Assembly (NCBI GenBank): GCA_910585395.1
Contig: CAJUCK010000053.1
Location: 3,365 to 13,556, forward strand
From: an uncultured Lachnospiraceae bacterium
Lineage (GTDB): Bacteria; Bacillota; Clostridia; Lachnospirales; Lachnospiraceae
DNA: 10,192 nt
Reading direction: 5' to 3'
Part shown: positions 4,119 to 10,192 of the stretch, in pieces
Layout: each line of letters starts with the position of its first letter
Position numbering within the stretch: position 1 is the first letter of the stretch
Notes under the pieces: generated by a model
Databases searched by the model: none
Told to the model about the DNA's origin: nothing
The model's input: only the letters and a program-made list of their open reading frames with translations
Program-made: the position numbers and the translations under genes

Positions 4119-5558
4119 CTACACGTTCTTATGATTTTGATCTGCTTCTGGTATTGTAAACCAGAACTCTACTCCTGCGGAAAGATTCTCGACACCATAT
4201 TTTCCATTGTGCATAGCCACAACACTCTGAACAATATACAATCCCAAACCGGCATGAGACCCCTCTGCTCTCTCTTTCTGATTCTTCGAATAAAATCCTG
4301 TCCAAATTCGCTGTAATTCCTTCTCTGGTATTTGCCTGCCTGAATTATAAACACCTATGCGGACCATCTTCTGCTCTTTGCGGAGGGTTACCCGTATACT
4401 GCCGCCAATCTGCACATGCTCCATAGCGTTCATCATATAGTTATTTACTGCCTGCTCCATATATTCTCTGTCACCATATATGATACAATCATCTCCAAGA
4501 AAAGCTTCCATATGAAGTCTTTTCTTTTTTGCCAGTCCATCATATTTCAGCATAATATATTCCATTATCTCTTTCATATTCAGAGTTTTCAAAAGCACAT
4601 TTTCCATATGATGTTCCATCACCGTAGTATTCAGCAATCCACTGACAAGCCCAGACATTTTCTCGACTTCTTCCTGAATGGAAGCTAAATATGCTTTCCG
4701 CTCCTCTTCTCCTATATATGCCATCATCTCCACCTGGCTGGAAATCACAGCCAGCGGGGTTTTCAATTCATGGGAAACATTTGCAATAAAATCTTTTTGA
4801 CGTTTTGCCATACGCTCCTGGCGCACATTCTGCCGTAACTGGCAGTCTCTGCTTTCATCTACCTGCCCAATACTGTGCTGGAACCTCTCTGAAATAAGAT
4901 TAATATTTCTTGCCAGTTCATTAATTTCAGCGTACTCACTATTCACTTCTGCTTTCCAGCTGAAATCCCTTTCTGCCACTTTTTCTGTAACGCTGATAAG
5001 CTGTACAATTGGATGAATCAGCCGTCTGGAGAAAAACATCATCCCCAAACTTCCTATGCCAAAAATAATAGTAAATATTGCAATCAAAAATTGCTCTGAC
5101 AGTTTTCCTCTTGTATTTCCATATATATCATCTTTAATGACAATATAATAATCTATGCCTCCCTGCGTCAAAATTGCCCGAAGCTTCGTAATTTCTTTCT
5201 GGCTGCTGTTTCGTGTTATAACCTGGACATCCTTTGAAAAAGTTGAACGTTTCATCTCAATATTCCGATAAACAATATACTCTGAATCTCCACGCGTGGT
5301 GTATACTGGATTCATGTCTTCATCTGCAATAGTAAAGGTTAAGCCCTTCTCTTCATAACCATTGAATACCGAATAATCATCCAGCACCGCAAGATCCAGC
5401 TCTTCAATATCCAGATACGCATCCTGAACCTGCTCATTTTTCAGGTATTCATAATAAAATGGAAACAGAATTTCATAACAGATTGCTCCAAGAACTGTCA
5501 TAATAACTAAAAAAAGCCATTGCATCAAAAAGAATTTAATATTAATGCGTTTTTTCAT
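4119..5558 (-). CDS. Two-component sensor histidine kinase
   Basis: A 479-residue membrane kinase. A transmembrane helix spans about residues 9-29, a sensor region of about 125 residues faces outside (30-156), a second helix spans about 157-177, a HAMP linker follows (178-230), and then the H-box FIANVSHELKTPL with phosphorylated H263, the N-box QAVNNYMMNAMEH (369-381), the G1 region VYNSG (403-407) and the G2 box GLGLYIV (437-443). The G1 box has Asn where Asp is usual, as in some VanS-type kinases. The gene overlaps the stop of the response regulator by 17 bases (5542-5558), so the pair is translationally coupled. The stimulus is unknown; the outer domain has no motif I can name. The overall family is certain and the specificity is not. 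Confidence 0.93.
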   Translation of the reverse strand: MKKRINIKFFLMQWLFLVIMTVLGAICYEILFPFYYEYLKNEQVQDAYLDIEELDLAVLDDYSVFNGYEEKGLTFTIADEDMNPVYTTRGDSEYIVYRNIEMKRSTFSKDVQVITRNSSQKEITKLRAILTQGGIDYYIVIKDDIYGNTRGKLSEQFLIAIFTIIFGIGSLGMMFFSRRLIHPIVQLISVTEKVAERDFSWKAEVNSEYAEINELARNINLISERFQHSIGQVDESRDCQLRQNVRQERMAKRQKDFIANVSHELKTPLAVISSQVEMMAYIGEEERKAYLASIQEEVEKMSGLVSGLLNTTVMEHHMENVLLKTLNMKEIMEYIMLKYDGLAKKKRLHMEAFLGDDCIIYGDREYMEQAVNNYMMNAMEHVQIGGSIRVTLRKEQKMVRIGVYNSGRQIPEKELQRIWTGFYSKNQKERAEGSHAGLGLYIVQSVVAMHNGKYGVENLSAGVEFWFTIPEADQNHKNV

Positions 5559-6231
5559 TTCCTTCTACCTCAAAACAGTAACCTACACCATAGACCGTGC
5601 GAATATAAGAAACTTCTCCAAGTTTTTTGCGAAGCTGCTTCACAAGTGTATCGATAGTCCGCATATCTCCCGCATAATGATATCCCCAAATATTGTCCAG
5701 TATAAAGTCTCTGGTAAGGACTTTTCCCTGGTTTCTCACCAAAATATGCAGCAATTCAAATTCCTTTGGCGTAGTCTCAATATATGTATCTTCCACATAA
5801 ATCTTCTTTGCATTTATTTCGATCCGAACGTTTCCTGCATATAAAATATCCTGTCCATATCCCAGCCTCTTTAACACTGCTTCCATATGCATTTTTACAA
5901 CTGATAACGTATATGGCTTAATAATATAATCATCTGCTCCATACGAAAAACCTTTCAGCTGATCTTCTACCTCTTCCTTCGCCGTCAGCATAATTACTGG
6001 CACATTAGAAGAGAGGCGGATCTGTTTTAATACCTCATATCCATCCATAAAAGGAAGCATAACATCCAGAAGCACAATGTCAACTTCCTCTTTGTGAGCA
6101 TTGTATTCCTGTATTGCGCTCAATCCATCTGACGCCTGATATACTTTATACTCATTTATTTTAAGAAAATCAGATAACGTTTTCAACAGTTTCATTTCAT
6201 CTTCAACAACCAGAACAGTAATTTTTTCCAT
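5542..6231 (-). CDS. OmpR-family response regulator
   Basis: A 229-residue regulator partnered with the overlapping kinase. The receiver domain spans 1-118, with acidic pocket E10/D11, phosphorylation site D56 in DIVLLDVMLP, T83 and K105 in IIKPY. A winged-helix DNA-binding domain spans about 130-222, with TTPKEFELLHILVRNQGKVL, DTLVKQLRKKLG and the terminal IRTVYGVGYCFE. I chose the ATG at 6231 because GAGGAAAA sits 5-6 bases before it and the receiver starts at once (MEKITVLVVEDE). A longer frame from 6306 adds 25 residues that match nothing. The 300-base upstream region is rich in palindromes and repeats, consistent with autoregulation. VanR/PhoB-like in layout; target genes unknown. Confidence 0.93.
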   Translation of the reverse strand: MEKITVLVVEDEMKLLKTLSDFLKINEYKVYQASDGLSAIQEYNAHKEEVDIVLLDVMLPFMDGYEVLKQIRLSSNVPVIMLTAKEEVEDQLKGFSYGADDYIIKPYTLSVVKMHMEAVLKRLGYGQDILYAGNVRIEINAKKIYVEDTYIETTPKEFELLHILVRNQGKVLTRDFILDNIWGYHYAGDMRTIDTLVKQLRKKLGEVSYIRTVYGVGYCFEVEGNEKTH

Positions 6232-6533
6232 AAATTTTCCTCTGTTTCTCATGTACATTTTTTCTCTTAACTGTATATATTTAAGAGAATTCCCCAAAAA
6301 TAGCATAAAATAAGAATGTGATAGAAATTTGAAATTACTGAAACTTCCGTTCTTCTCAAATTTTGTTACAATTCTATCACATTCTTAGATTAATTTCGGC
6401 ATTCTCAAAGCACCTTATGCATTCTTGTCAATGATTCTTCACAATATATCAAAAAATCTCTGTCGTCCTCATTCGCAGCAGATACTGCGTTCAATATGTC
6501 AAATACAGACTACGCGAAGCAGGCGGCTGTGCT
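6232..6533. promoter_or_regulatory. Repeat-dense regulatory region before the response regulator
   Basis: No gene fits here. Structures seen: a 9-bp inverted repeat TTCTCTTAA/TTAAGAGAA (6262-6270, 6281-6289); a perfect 16-bp inverted repeat with arms 6311-6326 and 6372-6387 containing AATGTGATAGAA; an inner pair AAATTTGA/TCAAATTT (6325-6332, 6356-6363); and three CATTCTT/C boxes at 6380, 6400 and 6420, exactly 20 bases apart. I could not assign one convincing -35/-10 pair for the regulator, nor a clear terminator for the symporter gene that ends at 6534. Confidence 0.6.
6311..6387. repeat. 16-bp perfect inverted repeat, 45-base centre
   Basis: TAAGAATGTGATAGAA (6311-6326) is the exact reverse complement of 6372-6387. 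The centre holds a second pair of 8-base arms that overlaps the end of the left arm. There is no T-run after either arm, which argues against a terminator and for operator DNA or a regulatory RNA fold. Confidence 0.75.
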
Positions 6534-8078
6534 TTAGCTCTCTAGCGCACCTGCACCTTTTGCCTGTTCAAACTCATTCAAAATTTCTTGATCTGGCGCT
6601 TTAGTCAGAAAGCTTACCACAATGATCACTGCAATACCCACAATAAATGCCGGAAGCAGCTCATAAATGGCAAACACGCCTCCCATAGGTGCAATCAAAT
6701 ATTTCCAAACAAATACGGAGGCACCTCCTGCGATCATTCCAGCGACGGCTCCTGGCAGAGTAGTGCGTTTCCAAAACAGTGCGCAGATTACCAGGGGGCC
6801 AAAGCTCGCGCCAAATCCAGCCCATGCAAAAGACACGATACCAAAAATAGAACTGTCTGGGTCTCTGGCAATCACGATACCAAGAACTGCGATAACGATA
6901 ACTGTTAATCTGGCTGCCAGCATACTGGTCCTCTGAGACAATTTCATGTGAAATGCTTCCTGCAGAATATTCTGCGACACACTGGAAGAAGCCGCCAAAA
7001 GCTGTGAGTCGGCAGTTGACATAGTACTTGCCAGTATACCCGCAAGAATCAAACCTGCTATCAGCGCTGGAACAACGCCAAAAGTAGATAATAAATCTGC
7101 AATACGGACAATAACCGTCTCTGTATCTGCTCCTGAAAGAGCTGTAATAACTCCTGCTTTACTCAGTGCATTCCCGATTATTCCAATCATTACCGCAACT
7201 GCCATAGCAATGACAACCCACACAGAAGCCACACGGCGAGACAACTTTAATTTGTTTTCATCTTCAATCGCCATAAACCGCAGCAGGATATGAGGCATTC
7301 CAAAATATCCAAGCCCCCAGGCACAGGTAGAAACAATCTTTAAGAAACCATACGGCGCTGCCGTTCCTTCTGCCGCCACATAGGTACTGTTAAAAGACAA
7401 ATATCCAGGCAGTGCCTTCGCATTCTCCATAACTGCACCTATCCCGCCTGCAGATATAGTGGCAAAAACCAGAACAAACAGTATGGCAAAGGTCATAATA
7501 ATACTCTGGATAAAGTCTGTCGTAGATGCTGCAAGGAATCCTCCTGCCGCTGTATATCCTACAATCACAATTGCTGAAATAATCATTGCCGTCATATACT
7601 CCATGCCAAACAGTGAGGAAAAAAGCTTTCCACAGGCCGCAAAACCAGAAGCTGTATATGGAATAAAAAATATAATGATAATAAAAGCTGCAATCAATGT
7701 TAAGATATTTTTCTTATCGTGAAAACGATTAGAAAAAAATTGGGGCAGTGTAAATGAATTCGTAATCTGTGTATACCGGCGCAGACGTCTTGCCGTAAAC
7801 AGCCAGTTCAGATATGTACCAGCTGCCAGACCTGCTACGGTCCATCCTACATCTGCTGCGCCTGACAGGTAGGCAAGTCCCGGCAGCCCCATCAGAAGAT
7901 AGCCTGACATATCAGAGGCTTCTGCACTCATTGCAGTGACCAGCGGTCCCAACTTCCGTCCGCCAAGATAGAAATCCGAAGACGATTCATTTTTCCTGGC
8001 AAAATAAAAGCCAATTGCTAACATTCCTGCAAGATAAATCACTATGGTGACTAAAATGCAAATCGATGCTGTACTCAT
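6534..8078 (-). CDS. putP: Sodium/proline symporter-like transporter (SSS family)
   Basis: A 514-residue polytopic membrane protein of the sodium:solute symporter family with about 13 hydrophobic segments, close to the length of known PutP. It imports a solute, probably proline, using the sodium gradient. Diagnostic stretches are YFLGGR-like FYLGGRKLGP (36-45), SAEASDMSGYLLMGLPG with the sodium/substrate Asp at residue 56, QITNSFTLPQFF (104-115), IPYTASGFAACGKLF (139-153), YFGMPHILLRFMA (258-270) and AGILASTMSTADSQLLAASS (346-365), the Ser/Thr-rich sodium-site helix. I chose the ATG at 8078, which follows AAGGAG by about 9 bases; the frame extends 19 codons further to 8135, but those lie in the leader. 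It has its own promoter and lies downstream of the ROK kinase. The family is certain; proline as substrate is inferred from similarity to PutP. Confidence 0.9.
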   Translation of the reverse strand: MSTASICILVTIVIYLAGMLAIGFYFARKNESSSDFYLGGRKLGPLVTAMSAEASDMSGYLLMGLPGLAYLSGAADVGWTVAGLAAGTYLNWLFTARRLRRYTQITNSFTLPQFFSNRFHDKKNILTLIAAFIIIIFFIPYTASGFAACGKLFSSLFGMEYMTAMIISAIVIVGYTAAGGFLAASTTDFIQSIIMTFAILFVLVFATISAGGIGAVMENAKALPGYLSFNSTYVAAEGTAAPYGFLKIVSTCAWGLGYFGMPHILLRFMAIEDENKLKLSRRVASVWVVIAMAVAVMIGIIGNALSKAGVITALSGADTETVIVRIADLLSTFGVVPALIAGLILAGILASTMSTADSQLLAASSSVSQNILQEAFHMKLSQRTSMLAARLTVIVIAVLGIVIARDPDSSIFGIVSFAWAGFGASFGPLVICALFWKRTTLPGAVAGMIAGGASVFVWKYLIAPMGGVFAIYELLPAFIVGIAVIIVVSFLTKAPDQEILNEFEQAKGAGALES

Positions 8079-8152
8079 AATCAATTTCTCCTTTATAGTA
8101 TGCATATTGTAATTACCTGTGCCATCTACGCCCAAGCACAGTGTCTTTCGAT

Positions 8153-8181
8153 ATCATACCATAAAACCCAGCATCTGAAAA
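8153..8181 (-). promoter_or_regulatory. Promoter of the symporter gene
   Basis: On the minus strand TTTTCA (8176-8181), 17 bases, TATGAT (8153-8158) with extended TGG. It starts only 12 bases beyond the ROK kinase stop and predicts a leader of about 68 bases before the ATG at 8078. Confidence 0.6.
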
Positions 8182-8193
8182 GTGTATATTTTT

Positions 8194-9135
8194 TCAATCT
8201 AATATCAGTTTCACACAGCCATACATCCCGGCATCATTTCCCAAAGACGCCAGCGCAAACCTGGTATCTGCACAAGATGAGAATGCAGACCTGCAGTAAT
8301 ATTTATGCACAGCATCCAGCAGAGGTTCTCCTGCTTTGGAAACCCCTCCACCAATGACAAAAACTTCTGGATCTGCTACACAGGCAATATTGCTCAAGGC
8401 ATTGCCGAGAATGCAGGCAAACTTTTCCACAATCTCTGCTGCTGTTCCATCTCCTTCTTTATAAGCGTCAAATACCACTTTTGCCGACAGTTCTCCTGTC
8501 TCGTCTAAGAGAGATTTCTTATGTTCTCTGGCAAGACGCTCTCTGGCAAGTCTTGTAATTCCCGTCGCAGAGGCATATTGTTCCAGACATCCCTTTCTAC
8601 CGCAGTTGCAGGAAATTTCTTCATGAGGATTTACTGTAATATGGCCGATCTCCCCGCCTGCGCCATTACTGCCAGACACAATCTTTCCATCAACAATAAT
8701 TCCACCTCCCACACCTGTTCCCAAGGTCACCATCACAACATTTTTATGTCCTCTTCCTCCTCCCTGCCACATCTCTCCCAATGCTGCTACATTGGCGTCA
8801 TTTCCTGCTTTTACTGGGATTCCTTTCATCATTGCTTCTAATTCCTTGGACACATTTAAATCTTTCCATCCCAGATTTACACATACAGGAACAATTCCAT
8901 CCATACGCACCGGCCCTGGAAGCCCTACGCCGATCCCTTCCAGTTCCTCTCCTGGGACTCTTCTCTCTTCCATCTTTTTGTACAGAAAATCTGCAATATC
9001 TGGAAGAATATTTTTCCCATTCTCCTGGGTATCAGTAGGAATCTCCCATTTTTCTACAAGATGCCCTGCCGTTTCAAACAGACCAATTTTACAGGTAGTT
9101 CCTCCAATGTCCACACCAAATCCATATTTTTTCAT
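8194..9135 (-). CDS. glcK: ROK-family glucokinase
   Basis: A 313-residue cytoplasmic sugar kinase of the ROK family, probably phosphorylating glucose at C6 with ATP. Motifs in order: the phosphate-binding GVDIGGTTCKIGLF (7-20), GVGLPGPV (69-76), the catalytic Asp D113 in GNDANVAALGE, VTLGTGVGGGIIVDG (136-150), GAGGEIGHITV with E162 and H165, the ROK zinc cluster CNCGRKGCLEQYAS (C176, C178, C183, with H165), and FVIGGGVSKAG (259-269). The intact HTH-free N-terminus shows that it is an enzyme and not a ROK repressor. AAGGAGAAT precedes the ATG at 9135 by 5-6 bases; an ATG six codons upstream overlaps that site. It has a promoter of its own in the divergent region. Glucose is the most likely substrate, but N-acetylmannosamine or fructose cannot be excluded. 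Confidence 0.9.
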   Translation of the reverse strand: MKKYGFGVDIGGTTCKIGLFETAGHLVEKWEIPTDTQENGKNILPDIADFLYKKMEERRVPGEELEGIGVGLPGPVRMDGIVPVCVNLGWKDLNVSKELEAMMKGIPVKAGNDANVAALGEMWQGGGRGHKNVVMVTLGTGVGGGIIVDGKIVSGSNGAGGEIGHITVNPHEEISCNCGRKGCLEQYASATGITRLARERLAREHKKSLLDETGELSAKVVFDAYKEGDGTAAEIVEKFACILGNALSNIACVADPEVFVIGGGVSKAGEPLLDAVHKYYCRSAFSSCADTRFALASLGNDAGMYGCVKLILD

Positions 9136-9203
9136 AATTTTATTCTCCTTCATATTTCTTAAAATTATTAATTGTCATTCACATCCGCTATCAATTATGT
9201 TTC

Positions 9204-9231
9204 ATTCTATCATATAAATTCCCACTTTCAA
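9204..9231 (-). promoter_or_regulatory. Promoter of the ROK kinase gene
   Basis: On the minus strand TTGAAA (9226-9231), 16 bases, TAGAAT (9204-9209) with extended TGA. It predicts a leader of about 60 bases. Confidence 0.65.
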
Positions 9232-9318
9232 AGTTATTTTCTTAATCTTATCGTCTGTCTATTCTCAGTCAGCGTCTCATGCCTATTCCACTTTTTTCAT
9301 AATTTTTACTCAGGACTC

Positions 9319-9347
9319 TTGAAAGGCTTCTTTGTAAATGATAAGAT
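9319..9347 (+). promoter_or_regulatory. Promoter of the second response regulator
   Basis: TTGAAA (9319-9324), 17 bases, TAAGAT (9342-9347) with extended TGA. The start near 9354 leaves about 42 bases before the ATG at 9396. Confidence 0.55.
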
Positions 9348-9395
9348 AATTTTCATCAGATTCAAACAGAAAAACGCCGCTGAAAGGAGCCCTCA

Positions 9396-10073
9396 ATGAC
9401 ACATATTTTATTGGTAGAAGACGACCGGAGCATCGTAACCAATTTAACAGAATTTCTACAGAAGGAAGGCTTTTCTATTACCGCGGTAGATGGACAGCAG
9501 AAAGCTCTGCAGGTTCTGGAAGAATCCGCAGGAGAATTTGATCTGATTCTTCTGGATGTTTCCCTTGCAGATGGAAATGGATTTGCAGTCTGCCGCGCCG
9601 CAAAGTCCTCCACCGAGCTTCCTGTGATCTTCCTCACTGCATCTGGAGATGAATACAGCGTGGTGACGGGGCTTGATTTGGGCGCAGATGACTATATCTC
9701 CAAACCTTTCCGCCCTCGTGAACTTGTCTCTCGTATTCATAATATCTTACGCCGTTATGGCAAATCAAATACCCTCCTGGAATGTAAAAACATCTGTGCA
9801 GATATTGTGCGGGGAACCGTAAAAAAAGACGGACAGGAAATTGTACTGTCAGCCCTGGAATACCGGCTCTTATTATATTTTCTCAATAACCAGGGAATCG
9901 TATTGTCCCGCTCCCAGCTTCTGGAAGCGCTCTGGGATATTGCCGGAGAATTTGTCAACGACAATACCCTGACTGTATACATCAAACGTCTGCGGGAAAA
10001 AATCGAAGAAGATCCTCAGAATCCCTTATTAATTAAAACAGTCCGGGGGCTGGGATATAAGATGGGAGATTGA
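9396..10073 (+). CDS. OmpR-family response regulator (second two-component system)
   Basis: A 225-residue regulator. The receiver domain is 1-115 with acidic pocket E8/D9/D10, phosphorylation site D54 in DLILLDVSLADG, T81 in FLTAS and K103 in YISKPF. The winged-helix domain is about 125-224, with LSALEYRLLLYFLNNQGIVL, VNDNTLTVYIKRLREKIEE and the terminal KTVRGLGYKM. AAAGGAG (9383-9389) lies 6 bases before the ATG. The sensor kinase gene starts 3 bases after the stop, so they form an operon. Layout resembles the VanR/BceR-like group, which often controls neighbouring ABC transporters downstream; none is visible because the window ends. Sequence differs clearly from the first regulator at 5542-6231, so this is not a recent duplicate. 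Confidence 0.93.
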   Translation: MTHILLVEDDRSIVTNLTEFLQKEGFSITAVDGQQKALQVLEESAGEFDLILLDVSLADGNGFAVCRAAKSSTELPVIFLTASGDEYSVVTGLDLGADDYISKPFRPRELVSRIHNILRRYGKSNTLLECKNICADIVRGTVKKDGQEIVLSALEYRLLLYFLNNQGIVLSRSQLLEALWDIAGEFVNDNTLTVYIKRLREKIEEDPQNPLLIKTVRGLGYKMGD

Positions 10074-10075
10074 AT

Positions 10076-10192
10076 ATGAAACTGCTTCACAATCCTGAAA
10101 TACAGATAAGCCTGATCTGCCACCTCATTTTAACTGTTTTGGCAGCAGCCTCTTCATTTTATTATGGTTTTAATACAGGGGTAATTATGCTC
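10076..10192 (+). CDS. Sensor histidine kinase, N-terminal fragment (runs off window)
   Basis: A frame opens with ATG at 10076, 3 bases after the response regulator stop, with GGGAG about 7 bases before it. It is open to the window end (39 codons). The visible part has a short cytoplasmic start (MKLLHNPEIQ) and a hydrophobic helix SLICHLILTVLAAASSFYYG, the expected first membrane segment of a sensor kinase. No catalytic motif is within the window; the call rests on this segment and on pairing with the regulator. Confidence 0.75.
   Translation, partial: MKLLHNPEIQISLICHLILTVLAAASSFYYGFNTGVIML

Noticed and set aside
6490..6535. Terminator after the symporter gene
   Set aside because: Only a 5-bp AAGCA/TGCTT stem is seen with no T-run after it on the minus strand.
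6588..6936. Plus-strand frames antisense to the symporter and other long genes
   Set aside because: They mirror the real minus-strand genes, lack ribosome sites and show no family motifs.

Overview
The window looks like chromosomal DNA of a low-to-moderate GC Firmicute, most probably a gut Clostridia/Lachnospiraceae-type bacterium. This is an inference from strong AGGAGG-type ribosome binding sites, -35/-10 promoters with frequent extended TGn motifs, AT-rich intergenic DNA and the gene families present. No species assignment is possible from the sequence alone.

The left 2 kb is accessory DNA at a tRNA integration site. Bases 1-442 (minus) carry the start of a GIY-YIG-domain protein that runs off the window. 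Bases 495-807 hold a small unrecognised reading frame that appears broken by a one-base frameshift. A tRNA-Pro(CGG) gene lies at 1997-2070 (minus). The last 42 bases of that tRNA, from anticodon loop to 3' end, are repeated exactly at 1214-1255. This is the footprint of tyrosine-recombinase integration into a tRNA gene. The roughly 0.78-kb unit between the copies has no integrase. It keeps a pair of near-identical repeats flanking the core, which look like integrase arm sites, and a compact type I toxin-antitoxin candidate: a 29-residue hydrophobic toxin at 1507-1596 with a convergent antisense RNA. A different tandem decamer at 1119-1138 suggests that a second, neighbouring element ends at the 1214 copy.

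From 2071 to 9135 the DNA is ordinary chromosome, all on the minus strand. In transcription order (right to left) it contains a ROK-family sugar kinase (8194-9135), a PutP-like sodium/solute symporter with its own promoter (6534-8078), an OmpR-family response regulator (5542-6231) overlapping its sensor kinase (4119-5558), and a MarR-family regulator (3478-3930) followed 30 bases later by citrate synthase (2113-3447). The MarR promoter is embedded in a perfect 13-bp inverted repeat, which suggests autoregulated control of the marR-citrate synthase operon. The intergenic region before the response regulator is unusually rich in palindromes and in 20-bp-spaced direct repeats.

At 9136-9395 transcription diverges. 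On the plus strand a second OmpR-family response regulator (9396-10073) is followed at once by the start of its sensor kinase (10076 to the window end).

The most notable feature is the small tRNA-bounded unit with a type I toxin-antitoxin candidate, wedged between a tRNA gene and what appears to be another integrated element carrying the GIY-YIG protein.
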